The notes beneath the pieces were generated by a model. It was not told where the DNA came from. It worked only from the letters and a program-made list of their open reading frames with translations, and searched no databases. This document shows, piece after piece, positions 1 to 13,496 of a stretch of 64,000 bases of DNA; the stretch's first letter is position 1, and each line of letters starts with the position of its first letter. The DNA is from Pseudoscleropodium purum (Eukaryota > Streptophyta > Bryopsida > Hypnales > Brachytheciaceae), in assembly GCA_963969395.1 (NCBI GenBank), contig OZ017799.1:14944501-15008500 (forward strand), read 5' to 3'. Made by a program: the position numbers and the translations under genes.

Positions 1-635
1 TTTTTTCTTTAAATTTATAGTAAATCAATTTTTTTATATATGAAAATTTTATGATTTACATTAGACATATGACTTCTTCTCTAAAATATAAATATAATTT
101 TTTTTATTCATATATAGTTGTGCAATAATAGCAAAGTAAGTGATAACTTGAAATCAATGGTCATATCTTCTTGTTTCATATTGTTTCCTTTATAATGAAA
201 ACTATCCATGTGTTTTAAGAAAAAAATCACTAGTCATATGAATTTCAGATTTACATTTGAACATTCTATTTGGTACTAGTAACTTGAAGAAGGTAGAATC
301 ACACAACATCCAATTTAGAAACAAAAATTCCAAACCACATCACAAGAATAATTTTATTTAGTTTCCTTTGTAACATTTGAAGAATTCACTAGACACATAT
401 ATAATCTAACTTTGAGGTGTAGTATTCAACTTCTAGATTGCTAGGATATACAACGATGGATATAAGTGAAGCCATACAATAACAAAATACTAGAATTGGA
501 TGTACAAAATGAATAGAAATAGAAGTATGATGTATAATAATGAGTTCAAGAACACAAAATACAAGATATACTAAAAACAAATGCCCTACACTATTACACT
601 ATATCATTTTAGTATTCAATATTAGAACTTTGAAG
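1..635. other. AT-rich DNA, no gene seen
   Basis: I see only AT-rich DNA here. The open frames are short, stop-rich and show no family motif or consistent splice structure. Confidence 0.5.
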
Positions 636-1935
636 CTAATTAGATAGAAGCTTATCATAAATAGCGGTCCTAGTAAGTATTTCACTCTTTAGACTGGAAT
701 ACCACCTAAGAAACAAAGCCTTTTGGTAAAGTGCTATACTAAATTGTCCCCGATTACCTATTGTTTTCATACAATGTGCCAATTCATGAGACTTGCAAAG
801 AAAAACATCACCAATACTAGGTATTGTGAAAAGTTTAATCCATGGTATATAAAAACAAGCTTCATTTCCATATTTGTCTATTGTACCTAACAATAAAACA
901 AATTCAAGTAAATATAAATAAAACTATAATAGAGTTTTGAATAACCTAATCAAGTAGAAATTGAAAAAACAAAAATTGATATTTACCATTAGCACCGAAC
1001 TAAACAAAGAACCCATAGGAGACATTCCTGAATCCATATGAATATTGCAATTGTAGTTACATGTAATAGACATAGTGGTAAAAAGGGTTAATTCCAAGTC
1101 TGACATCATCTTCTTCTATTATGCCTTCTTTTTGTAATATAATTTTCAAGTACTTGAAAATAGTAGGAAATTGTTATTTCAAATGATCACTTATTATACT
1201 ACACAATTGGTCAGCTTGGGAATAACACCTCTATGTACCATGTCAAAACCTACATCATTTAAAAAAACCAAATAAGTACCACTTCAAAGAAAATATTATA
1301 GTCAATATTGTATAATGTATTTGAATTGTATATACTCACCTTCCAATCTTGCCATATACATATTGGAATCCAAAGGTTACAATTATGGAATCATGTACAC
1401 ATCTTTTCATTTCTCCTCATGTTATTGCTACATTCTTAACCATAAATGATTGAGTATTCAAATGAATCAACACATAATGTAATGGGTGCTACTCTTTTAT
1501 AAGTTCTACTCTCATTCTCAAGCTCATACTCGTTCATCCAATATGTTTTGGGTCTTATTTTTGTACCTTCTATATAATATTAACCTCTTCATTCGTCATA
1601 TTCCACAATTGCAACCCTAGAAGAAGATTAGGGTATTGTTTCTATGAACTTACAAAATGCACATTCAATAAATGTACTTTCAATTTCTTCACATCCACTG
1701 GATTATCCACTTCCTTACAAAGAATACACTCATATATCTTTGTAGAAGCAATTCAAATTAGCCCCTCTTCTTGAAGAAATGATAAAAACATTTGTAATTT
1801 CTCCAATCTCTTGTACTTCTTTCCCAAGTAATAGTCATTTAGAGATTCTTCTGAAATGGGTATGAAGCAATCTTAGAATAGGCATTCATATTTACTAGGA
1901 TCTTGAAACCCAACATCCCTCTTCTTTTGAATTAT
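636..1935 (-). pseudogene. Decayed multi-exon gene relic with a C2H2-type finger
   Basis: Read on the minus strand, 1935-1642 keeps one frame that looks like real protein: KYECLF, a stop, DCFIPISEESLNDYYLGKKY, then FLSFLQEEGLI, a stop, and a finger CILCKEV...KLKVHLLNVH (Cys-x2-Cys followed by spaced His residues). At least two in-frame stops interrupt it. Further downstream, about 1250-1150 gives GFDMVHRGVIPKL followed by stops. 893-636 is an 80-codon open frame (NRGQFSIALYQKALFLRW) entered by a possible TAG acceptor. The pieces lie in gene order on one strand, so I infer one broken gene, but the splice phases between them do not join cleanly. I do not recognise the family. A transposon-associated or lineage-specific C2H2 gene is possible. 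Confidence 0.3.
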
Positions 1936-3452
1936 ATTCTTTTTACCTTTGATTGATGTTTTCTTTCCATCCTAAATATACAAATGAAAAATATGATTTC
2001 AAATACTTTATAAAAGTTAATTATAGTAACTTCTTAAATGATGATCTTCCATCCGGGATTTAAGTAAGTTATTGAATAAGCTAGCACTCTAACATGTTAA
2101 CAAAAAGTAAACTAATTTCCTAAAAGCCCACAATGACTACGTTAAGTGACATCAAATGTTAGTAAAATGAATAAATGAAGGTATTTTATATAGTAGAATA
2201 CTATATGTATAGTAATAAAAATATCCGTAAAGGTTTGTGCCAAGTCGGCTAACCACTAGGAAAAATGCATTCATATCATTAATCTTCTTACATATTCCAA
2301 AGGTAATTAGCCTAAATGCTAAGATTTAATTTTTCTACGTGGTTCATTTCTAAAAATCTCATTGTTTTCATTCAAAACCTTATCCTAAACATTTCTAAGT
2401 CATTTGGAAATCTTCAAAATATTTTGGCTAGGTCATAACTAGATGTCAGTATTCCCCGGAAATTGTTTAGGCCCATATCTTGCCATTATTTTAATTCTTA
2501 GTATTAATTAGAAGCCATTAGTTCTTATATAAGTCAAAAATGGCAACTGAAAAAACATTATAAATATTAGAAAAGAATAGAAAAATTTAGAGAAATAGTG
2601 GAGAAAGACAAAGAAAAAAAATTAGGTGAAGGAAAGTACAATAAGAGTAGTTTAGAGTTCCCATTACTTTTGTAATCTTTCTTTTTTAACTTCTAAAAGA
2701 CCATTGTCCTCTTAGGAGACAAAATGGGTTTCAAATAGGTTCTTATAACTTTGATTTTTGGTGAAACTTTTTAAAACTTTCATAAAATAGAAAAACGAAT
2801 AGCTTTATAAAAATATAATTTTTTAAATTTTAATTGGTGCCCAAGAACAAAAATTATACTACAAAAAACCTATAATTGAATTTGGTGGACATAAGTTCTC
2901 ATTTTGTCACCTGGAACTCATTGACTTGTTTGTTTAATTATTTTGAGTATAGTTTATTATACAAAAAGCCCAAAAAAGAGTGTAAAATCAAAATAGGTAT
3001 GTCACATGCCAATGTAGCATTTGGTCCTAAATTGAGTGTTTTTCATACACTAAATCCACATCTTGTATGTAAATAAGATAGCAACGTAGAAATTGTTCAC
3101 ATTATAGTTGTTTAGTAGAATTTGCTAAATTACCTAAATGTGTGTTTCTTGTGACTTAATATGGCTAAATTAGTCCAAGGGAATCCATGTGAGAATCTTA
3201 AGTCGATTCTTAGAAAAAAAAATTCAATTTTCCCATAGTATCGACGAAATTGTAGAAACCCTAATTGCTAGTCTATAGGTGAAGAAAACTCAAGATGGAC
3301 CAGAGGAGGGCATTTACAATATAAATACGATAGTTTTAAGTGGAAATTACATTAGGAGTCCAATGGCAAAATTAATTTGCCAAGATTTTTTCCATATAGA
3401 AGATTTTTTATTCCTAGAAGTTAAAGGAGATAGCAAGATTTGATTCTTCTTC
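1936..3452. other. AT-rich intergenic DNA with a dispersed-repeat fragment
   Basis: No gene is visible. About 2690-2880 resembles the start of the dispersed repeat seen more fully at 14.55-15.45 kb: a stretch reading aagaccattgtcc, then attggtgcccaagaacaaaa. The rest is low-complexity AT-rich sequence. Confidence 0.4.
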
Positions 3453-4938
3453 CACTATAAGAAACCCACATTTTTTGTTACATTAGACTATAAATGCGAT
3501 ATGTTTTTGTCAACAAAAAGACATCAAAGATTTAGATGCAATACATGGTAGAATTGGAGTAGATATTGCAATAAACGTGTGCATGTTGGTGAGAACAACA
3601 CTATGTAAGGAAAAACAAATATGTTCAATGAGACATCCAAAAAAACATCGACATGTTTTTTGTGACTTTCAAAAAATCATGACAATGCCATGTTAGCAAG
3701 GGTTTATGGTTTAACTGTGGATAAGTTTGTAAAAGTTACTTGGGGACGAGGCAAAACATTGACCAAAGTTCAAAAAGAAAAACGGTAAAGGCAACCATAT
3801 GATATTTTTTGGCAAAAAATAAAATAAAAAAGACACTTGATGCAGTCTCCAAAGAAGATGACATCAATACACTTTTGACACCATTTGAGAATTAAATTTT
3901 TTTTTGACATCGTCTAAAACATCAACTAAAATGTTAAGATGCTTTTTTAGATGTCAATTAAGACAGTAGTTGAAACATCAAGATTTTTTGGAGACATTAA
4001 CCAAGACATCAACTAAGATGTTCAAATGTTTTTTTAGACATCAACTAAAACAAAGTCGTGTTTATGAGAATGCTTATGTCTAAAATTATATTTATCATAT
4101 AATTCTAAAATTTTATAGATCCCATTTGGTTTGTCTTCCCTTCTACTACCCACTTGTATAAATATCCTTGTTTTTTCACATCAATATATTCACAATATTT
4201 GACATTTTAAGCCAGAGGTGATATATTATCTATGGTATATATAATATGTGTAGTGTACAATATATTGTGTGTATTGTACAATGTATGGTGTATTGTATAT
4301 GAGGTACAATGCAAGGCATATTGTATATGATATAATGTGTATTTTGTATAGTGTATAGTATATTTTATATGGCATATTTTGTATGGTATGTGTATGTCTA
4401 AGTTGACATTGCAAAATGTTTAACATTTAAGTTGATGTCTTAAAAAACATTTGAATGTTTAAGTTGATGTTTCAAAAAAATGAAACATATTCATCAAGCA
4501 TGTCCAAGAAGATGTCATTTGTGATGTTTTTATGTCTTCATAGACACACCATAATATTGGCAGATGCTACATGATGTTCAAATAAATTATTCTCATGTCA
4601 CTATTGACATTCAAAAAAACATATGCACATTACAATAGACGTCTAAATTGACAAGATCCAAGACCCAATGCACTAATGACATCAACAAAGGCTCAAATGA
4701 AAAAGTTATTGATGTGGCATTACTTGCCCCATTGATGCTGAAGTGGAAGCCTAGTGGTAGCTACATGACAACTTTTTATGACCTTTAAAGAACATGTTTT
4801 AAAAAAAATTCCATGTTTTTTGGCATGTCCAACTTGACACATTTTTTTGAACATCCTTGTTAACATAGCAAACGTCCAAATTGATGTACTTATTATGTTT
4901 TTCTATTTGTTATAAAAAAATGCAGTTTTTTTATAGTA
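3453..4938. mobile_element. Non-autonomous CACTA-type DNA transposon
   Basis: The left end reads CACTATAAGAAACC and the right end is its imperfect inverse (gttttttTATAGTA). Both ends are flanked by the same trinucleotide, TTC (3450-3452 and 4939-4941), matching the 3-bp target duplication of the CACTA (En/Spm) superfamily. Inside there is no transposase frame. There are many variants of a 'gacatcaactaagatgtt' motif, in one orientation at about 3840-4080 and the opposite orientation at about 4390-4660, which resembles the subterminal repeats these elements use for transposase binding. The element is about 1.49 kb and must have relied on a transposase from elsewhere. Confidence 0.7.
4226..4426. 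repeat. Degenerate short tandem repeat inside the CACTA-type element
   Basis: This stretch is built from variants of tgtattgtacaatgtatgg and tattgtatatgatata, repeated about every 20-25 bases with many substitutions. It lies between the two opposed sets of subterminal motifs of the surrounding element. The open frame across it is low-complexity (Tyr/Ile/His-rich) and is not a gene. Confidence 0.5.
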
Positions 4939-7130
4939 TTCTTTGAATGTGCAAAGTAAAAATATAAGCTTGCACATCTTTTGTAGAATTCTATGAGAGG
5001 TTTTGCAAAAATTTTGAAATTTTATGGCAGTCAGAAGATATTCTTTTAGACAATGAACTACTAAAATTCACAATGGGAAATTCATGAAAATTATTCAAGG
5101 TGCAATAAAATCTCACTAAAAATAAGACTAGCTTTTTTATACTTATAACGTGCTCCAACAAGTTTCAAGACATTTTGAGAGCCAAAATCCCTCAAATTGG
5201 CAAGATTCTCTCAACGCTAACAAATTTGAAGATTATGGTGGAATTCAACAGCATTCCAAGATCGAACAAAGTTAGAATGGGGCTCAAATTAGGTCTTTTT
5301 TTTACTCCCCCATATTTACTTAACAACTTAGGCTAGTTACTTTTCATAGAGAAATCAACCTCCAAGAGTTGGATTTTTAATCTTTTTAGATTTTAAGTTG
5401 ACACAAGTTTTTGGTGAGTTTTTAGCTTAAGGTGGAAAAGTCTTCTATACTAAAAGTGACCTTTTGAAGCCAATGGTGCAATCCATTTGTGATTTGAAAC
5501 TTTTCTCCAAAAGCTAGAGTTTAGGATCAATATAAAAAATCAAACGTGAAAATTATGATGAAATTAGGGTTAACTCAAGGTTAACTATGAGGACACTCCA
5601 AACCTTGTTAGAAGAAACTTTGAGGCTTCGAGAGAAAATATATATATATACACATACACACACTCTATTCTCTTCAAAACATTCCATTTTGTGTCACTTG
5701 GCTGTTTGTGTCACACCCTTATCTCTTTTGGGTGCCTAAAGTGCCTTAGTGAGCAAGGGGGACCTTGGTGGTGACTCTCCAAGCCTTGCAATAGTCTAAA
5801 AAGGGAGAAGGGAGACACTCCCGAGCAAACAAGGCGCAATAGCACCTTAGGTTTGAAGAATATGGTAAAGTGCCACACATGCTTAGAAAAATCTTGAGAA
5901 GATGCACCTAACCATCTAAAGAACGCATGATTTAGATTAGTGAATCAAAAGTTATGGCTACTCAAAGTTAAGAGTGTATTGATGACGTGGGGCACTTAAA
6001 GATTCCAAGGGGGGTTGCTTTTAGGCAATACTTCTTGGAATAAGGCATGGGACATACCATTAGAAAGCTATAAATACAAAAAGCTAAAATGACAAGTATT
6101 ACAAGGTTCTAAGCTATGAGTGAAAAGTTATGGCCAAAGAGAGGAGCCATGGTGAAAACAAAATGGCCTCACCTAGTGGACCCGAATCTTAGGAGGGCCA
6201 TAATTTTGTGAGAAATTATTTAAATGGGATAATTAAGGAGTTCATTGGCATCTGATCTTTGTATAGATATCCAAAATGGAATTGCATGTGGGATTTGAAG
6301 CTTTGACTGCAAAGTTACATAATTTGGAAGTTTAGAACTCCAAACGATGACGTAACTTGGTGATTTTGGTTGGATATGGGTGGTCTTCCAAAATCCAAGG
6401 TGGTTTGGATACCTCCTTTGACATAAGAGGGTGTGGTCTCCCTCATCCCATAGAAAGTATTATAGGAAGGGTTAGTTTCCCTCCTCACTCCTTCTTGTAG
6501 CTTTGGTGAGCCCTAAAGAAGCCTAGTGACTCAAGGTTGGTGGTGAAACTTCACCACTGGTTCTAAGGCACCATGAAACACTTGTGTGAAGTGTCCCGTA
6601 GCACCAATTGGGATAAAACTCCACTCCAAACTAGTTCACATTTAATGTGTCATGAGTTGAAAGTCATAATTAGCAATGCCAAAAGAGTAGCAAATTTACT
6701 ATAGACTAGTTTGGGCTAAGGTGCCACTCAAGGGCGGCGAGGGACGTGGTAAGTAGTGCCACCACAGGCCTTAACACTTCAAAATGAAACTCCGCCCCAT
6801 GTCACCAAGTGGCATACCTAGTGTCATGTGGAGAGTGTGTGTTAGAGTCCCAATGACTAAGACTTAGCAATGACAATTTGAAAGTGGTGACTAACATTGT
6901 GGATACATGGCATGTGCAATGTTAGCTAGTTGTGATTGAAGCAAGGTTGGAAACAAAACATGGTGAACCCATTGAACAATGAAGGACTATCTTTAGTACT
7001 GAAGTGTGATTTGGGCTGCGACAATTTAGGCCTACATTTATTTATAAATGTTGGTTTATTCAGTAAACTTTTATCTATTTTGTATTCTTAAAGCCATTGT
7101 ATTCATTTGTCATTGTTTTTTTAATCTTGC
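4939..7130. repeat. Unclassified repeat-like DNA with an internal direct repeat
   Basis: No gene is visible. From about 5700 the composition changes to less AT-rich DNA. A segment at about 5710-5860 (gggtgcctaaagtgcc, ggtggtgactctccaag, agcaccttagg) has a diverged partner at about 6490-6610 (gagccctaaagaagcc, ggtggtgaaacttcacc, agcaccaattgg), about 780 bases on in the same orientation. This could be a remnant of a retrotransposon leader or LTR, but I found no primer-binding site, polymerase motif or target duplication. Confidence 0.35.
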
Positions 7131-10100
7131 CTTGTAGGATATTGGGATCCTTTCAAAGCTTGTTTTTTTTTCTTTCTGTGAAGATTTTTTGCTTTGCATA
7201 ACTAATTGATACTAATCTTAGAGAAATTCCAATTGAATTTTGGCAATGCCATTAGCTAAAATTTTTTAGTTTACTTGGATCTATTTATGTATTAATTTAG
7301 AGTAATCTCTCTCCATACTTTGGCGCTGACACTTAAAAGACCTTTTCGTGATTGTTTTTGAAGTTGTATTTTGTATGAACATTTATGTGCTAAGTTTGTG
7401 ATACTAGCTTGTACTAATCTTAGAAAAACTCCCCTCCAGTACCTTGGTGATGCCATTTGTAGGGGGCCCTCTAGTTATTTGGTTGTTTTATGCACATTTT
7501 TTTAGTGATAAATCCTTATTGAAAATTTCCCTAAGAAGTTGTGGATTGTAGAAGTACTAACCGAGAATTGATGTTAATGTGGGTATTAATATTGTACTAA
7601 CCTCTACTAATTTGGATAAAGCTTTAACCTTGCTAGGAGACATTTTTTAGTTTTTCCTACACTACAACAAAGCTTTGGCTTTGTTAGGTGTTAATTCTTA
7701 GTTTTTTCCACACTACGGGGAAGCATTGAACTTAGAAGAGTAGGAGCCATAGTAGTTATGTTGTTAGGCTTATTTCTTAGAATTAAAGTAGTCTTTTGTG
7801 GGTTATCTCACAAGTTAGGGCATTTAGGCATTAGAAAAGATTCATTGCTTACAAGGCACAATGGATCATGCCTAGGCACCCTTTAGAATAAGAATTCACA
7901 TAATACTAAAACTTTGTTATGTTTATCTATTTACTAAGGATGGATAAATAAACCCTCATAGAAGATAACACCAAAAGAATCACAAAATGTCAAAAATAAA
8001 TTAAATCATTTTTTTCAAAAAATTATATATTTTTCTACTTATGAAACTTTGACTTACTCTATTTGAACTATAAAGAAAAGTTAAAGACACTCTTGTTTTT
8101 TAGGCAATCTAAACATCTTCTTTAAAAAAATAACCCTTAGAATTCATTTTTAGATGTAATTTTCACAATTTTAAAAACACATATTTGAAAAATTAAGTTT
8201 TCTTGTTAAAGCAATCCTACCTTCGGGATTATTGTATTTTAATCTCATTTTAGAGTTATTAATGGTTTAGTTTTTCTTTTGATCTTGGACCTACTTCTAT
8301 TTAAGAATTTTTTGAAAAATGAAGATCAAGTGGGTTTTATTTTTTGAATTCCTTGACTTTCAACTAAATTTTTCAACAAAAAAATTTATTTCAAAACTTT
8401 TGTGTAAATTTTTTCCACAAATGGTACTCAAAGTCGTCTAAAATTGTATGCCAACATTCAAAAAAATAAATCCAACTTTGAATGTTAATATCTTCTAATT
8501 TGAATGGCCAAACTTCATGAAATTTTTACCACATGATCTAAGACAAGTGAAGTTCAACATCTTATAGTTAGATTTTTACAAAAATGTTTTTTCTGCTTTC
8601 TGGAATGAACATAGTAGAAATGGCAGTTTTGAGTGGTTTTTGATAGAAAGATGGCCTTGATTCTTTGGGGATTATGCAATATGCAAAAACTTGAAAAAAC
8701 CAATAAAGATGAAGAAAAATGATTATTACAATGAAATTACAGTCATGATTTAGGAGGATAGAACCATGGTGTCAACAACATTGGAGGTATGTACATAAAT
8801 TTGCCCTATGATGTTTTAATTTTAGATGAAATAGAAATTAGAATTAAAAATTAAACAATTTAGTTAGTCTGCAAGAGTCTATTAAAACCTAGATTTGAAT
8901 TTATAACTGGATAATGAATTTCTAAGAGTTTTAAAAAATATATTAAATTTTTTAAATTAATAAAAATTGAAGAAGATATGAATGGATTAAATTTATTAGT
9001 TAGAGTGAATGAAAAGTAGTAGAAATTGTTTAAGTGAAGTCAAAAATATTAAATAATAATATAAAGATTAACCTAAAAGAGAAGTCAATTTGTAATATTA
9101 AATTAGTAAAAAACATTGGATGAAGTTTTAGATTACTAAATAGTTGTTAAACTTCATTCATCTGTAACTTTTGACAGGAAAGTCCAATTGTTAAGTGTCA
9201 TAATGTTTTAAATTGTAAAATTGATTACTCGTAAAATGAAATATTAAAAAACTAAAATTAAAAAATTAAAATTGAATTCAAGAATAATAATTAATAAATA
9301 GAGGGTCAGTTGAAGTCTTTTGAAAACAGCTAAAGATCAATTTGAAGTGAGAATCGTTTAGAAAATCTTTAGAGGATTCTATAGATAATTTATACTTAGT
9401 AAATAGGTCATAATTATTGAAGATAACATAAGATGAAGTTTGGTCTTAGAATTATATGAAAATAGTAATTATCTACTTAATTCAAGTGAAATTGAAATAA
9501 TAGGAATTAGAATTTATTCTAATACAAATCTCAAAATCCAAAGTAAATTTAGATCAATAGGTCATTAGAAATTTATGAATGAAGTTTGACAAGATAATTT
9601 AAAAGCAAAATTTCATCTATGGATAAGTTTTAGTAGAAAACTCCAATTAGGGAGTGATTTACCATTTCGTAAAAGGGCATGACATGTTCTACTATTTTGA
9701 ATACTTATAATTTGGATTTGGTTAACTTTCATTTGAAGGTCTAACATTTTGGCTCACATTTACCAAAACAACCAAAACTAAGAGCCAAAACAAAATTGTC
9801 CATTGCTTGGAAGGCACAATTGGATGACACCTAGATCCCCATGTAGGAATTTAACAACAAAAACATAACACTAAAACCCAATCATGCTCGTTTTATCTCA
9901 TAGGTGGAGATAAAATACTTACTACCTAAGTTTCTAATACATTTAGGGGATGTAAAAATTATGGATAAGTTTTGACTCTTCAACTATTGTAAATTTTTAT
10001 ATATTCTAAATTCTAAATATATTAACATCTCTAATATTTATTCCATTTATGCAATATTCATGATGCACTCATGAATAGAAAAAAATATTCCAGAAATAAA

Positions 10101-11079
10101 GGTTTACAAATGTATTTTACCTCGTTATGACATCATTCTAACTATCTCATGGGATTTAGGGTAAAAAAAAAGGATTCAACTTCACCATTGCAATGAGAAA
10201 AATAGAATAAGCATCAAAATTTTTTATGGAAATATAATTGTAAAAGCATTTGAAAAGGTATAAATGATGAAAAGAATAATCTTGACATTAAATTCTAAAC
10301 TTATCAAGCAATAAATGTCTTGGTCAATAGCTATCATGTTTTGGAATCAACTATTTGTAGTGAAATTCTAACTTACATGGAAAAAAAATCTACAGTAGAC
10401 TCATCCCATTTGTACAACCAAGATTTTAAAAGAGTTATGATTGCTCTTGCATGTACAAGCATTGTGAATGAGACATTTTCAACTTAAATAGAGAAAGGTA
10501 ATCATAAAGGAAACCATCCAATTTGTTCCACAATGTAGATGTGGCCCACATATGTGCTAACTACACACATTTCATTGTGATACAAATGGGCTACAATTTC
10601 ATTTTGGTACAATGAAGATAACTTACCTTATGATGTAGCAAATAATGCTTACAAAGAATATTGAGAACACTATATATTTTCAAATGAGGTTGCAACAAGT
10701 TCAAGTTATCCCATTAACAAACACAAGTGCATAATTTAATCCTACAAATTTATGAAATTGGTAAAAAGTAATCAATATTTGATTTAAAGTATAAACAAAT
10801 GTTGATGTTGAATTCATCAAATCCAATTAGGATCAATTTGATAGATGGAGCTAAAGTATAATTTTAATTTTTCATGTTTATATTCCTTTAAGTAACTATC
10901 AAAAACATGTCTTGATCATCATCTTCAATTAGCTTCATGAGTGAAGCATAAAAGGAGCAACAACTTCATCCTTGCCAAAATAAACCTGAAATACAAGGGA
11001 TAAACTAGTTGTATAGAGTCATATTCATATTCATCTCTTAAGTCTTTAAAAATGGGAAGTATATAAAAGCAAAAAAATC
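7131..11079. other. AT-rich intergenic DNA with diverged dispersed repeats
   Basis: No gene is visible. About 7840-7950 and 9799-9905 share a diverged direct repeat: cattgcttacaaggcacaat against cattgcttggaaggcacaat, then a run of 'ataatactaaaac' against 'ataacactaaaac'. About 8020-8680 matches the dispersed repeat described at 14.55-15.45 kb (ttgttttttaggcaatct, aatggcagttttgag). The remainder is AT-rich and featureless. Confidence 0.4.
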
Positions 11080-13496
11080 TCACCAAGGATTATCAGCAAG
11101 AATTTTTGTATTTTGAACTCGTAAAGGCATTGTTTGTTCTACACTTGCCCGCTCTATCTGGTCTTTATAATAGTATGACTCTTCTTCACCACTTGAAAGA
11201 GTTTGTGACTTTGCTTCATGAGGGAGATATGTCCTTTGACCAACTTGATCACCTTGTAGACAATGGGAATCAAGGTGAACCCTTATACCTATAGTCTTAG
11301 ATGGAGGTTGTGGTGGATAGAATGAACTATTCTGCAAAAAATAAATTGCATCAAAATTTAGAGCGGCTTTATGAATTTCATTTTTCTTTGATTCCAAAAG
11401 TGAATAAAAAATCATCATATAACAAATCCTTTAGGGACTTTGGAACCACTATTTGCATGAATCTTTTTGAAAAATACAAGTTGCTAGTATATATCTAAAG
11501 TACAATTTGCGGTTTATATATACTAATGATCTACAAAAACAATAAGTCCAACTCAAGATTTCTAGCAATATTAATTTCATAACCTAAACTATAACTTAGG
11601 CATACAATCCCAAAGAAACCAAATAAGCAAGTAAATAAGTATTTGAATGTGATTCATATGTTCAAATTTCTCATACATAGGGCAAAAATTTGTAAAACTT
11701 GATTTAGAGTAAGGAACATACAATATTATGGATATTTATCTTATCATATAACAGGCAATAAAACTAAAAGAGCTTACATTAAAACATCAAATCTTTCATT
11801 GATCTTTCTACTACAACAAGAAGAATCTAAGAATTGAGAGAAAGAATAAATAACAAGCACACCTCTGGACAACCTTGAGGAAGTCTTTGGATAGAAGGTC
11901 GAGGTTGAGCTACATGAGTGCTATCAGTAGAAACAGAGACTTTTCGTCCTCGATCAGATTGTAATGCAAGAAATTGAAGCAACTCCAAAAATCGAGTTTG
12001 AACATACATGGATCCTCTTTGGCACCAAAGAAGAGCTACATCACCAGCTCTAGTCTTTAGTTCATTGAGGTTTTGGTCAATTTCTAGTTCATGTTTGGCA
12101 ACAAATGGTCTTAGCAAGGAGTTGTATATGTATGTTGTTCCCTACAAACAACATTCCATATCTAAGCAAGACATCCATGTTCACTATTTACATGCATAAA
12201 ATATAGACCATCAAAATACTAAATTTTGTTGGATTGTATCCAAGTGCAAAACCGGAATTGTATCTACTAAAAGATATTTATTGTAAAACATAGCCTACCG
12301 TAGTTTTGGGATACCAAAGATAAATAACAAAAGCAAGTTTTGCCTCGCTATACATAGGCACCCTAAAAAATAACAAGTAAACCACAAATTGGAAATTTAG
12401 TCCAAGCAATATAATGTCAATAGGTACATTTGATACTGCAATTTACTATGTTATAATCATCAAACAACAAAATTGCAAAACATCCAAGCCAACTAAGATT
12501 ACAAGTGTCTATCTAGTAGTCATTGACTTTATATAATAAATATGAGATGTTTATACAAAATAACAAAAATGAAAAAATTTGAGAAACACCAAGAAATGAG
12601 TACGTCTCCCAATCTTTCTAAAACAGTCACTACTGCAATTATTATCCTGCAATACAATACGAAACATCAACATTAGATAGGAATATATATTAAAGCCTCT
12701 TAAAATACAATTACTAATGTAACACCAAACTTTTCACACGAAGAATGATTAACGATTCCATTAAAGTGATGATTGTAATAAAGAATATTATATTATTATC
12801 ATGCAAGAGGTAGTTTGGAAAAAAACTACTTTACAAAATCTATTTTTTTGATACATTTATATCTTCTTGAAATTGTTTTATAATTCTAGTGCATGCAACT
12901 TTGAAAACTAGATGAACCAACTAATTTGATGAACAAATCTATACTAAGGCTATCTCTAAAAGTACATAATTTTAACAAAAATAGGAAAGACAAATGAAAT
13001 TATCAAACACCATTGATATACAATAACTAACATGAACAAACATTTACCAATATTGGCACCAAAATTGTAAATGTTCTAAATTTGGGCTTTTCTTCTCCAC
13101 TACCTTGTAACATTCATAAGCTGGGTAAACAAATCCAAGGGCCATGCTGCAATAATGCCAAAAGCATCACAATCATGATCAATGTCCTCTAGATTTAGAA
13201 TCCAATGTTTTACAAGTATTATAAAAGTAAGGAAACATTCATGTCTTTCATTACTTTTGTTATTCTTCCTATTACATTTTGTCTAGCCAAAATTGAATTA
13301 AAATTGAAATCCAACATCAATCATAGCTTCTTTTACTAAATATCACCTTTCTATTTAATTCAAATATTTTATTAAAAATATTGTGCCACAATGATTCATC
13401 TTTTGAAGAAATGTTATCTACATTTGTAAATAATTTCAAAAGATTAAAAAAATGAATATCTTACGTGATTCCTCGGGTTATAAAGGATCCCAACAT
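11080..13496 (-). CDS. HVA22: HVA22-like protein (TB2/DP1/HVA22 family), six exons
   Basis: ER-membrane hairpin protein of the TB2/DP1/HVA22 (REEP-like) family; members shape ER membrane, and in plants several are induced by ABA and stress. Exons, minus strand: 13496-13465, 13146-13048, 12646-12590, 12362-12299, 12141-11863, 11331-11080. All junctions are GT-AG, phases agree, and the product is 260 aa. The first exon gives MLGSFITRGI. Then come YPAYECYKVVE, FWCQYW, a hydrophobic stretch IIIAVVTVLERLGDVLISW, YSEAKLAFVIYLWYPKT, GTTYIYNSLLRPFVAKHE and a helical EIDQNLNELKTRAGDVALLW. This is the complete family core in order (residues 1-150). The C-terminal 110 residues are Pro/Ser-rich, then acidic (SSGEEESYYYKDQ), as in the longer HVA22 subgroup. 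The start is the ATG of the family's usual N-terminus. The gene is surrounded by AT-rich repeat DNA, yet no codon is damaged. Confidence 0.93.
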
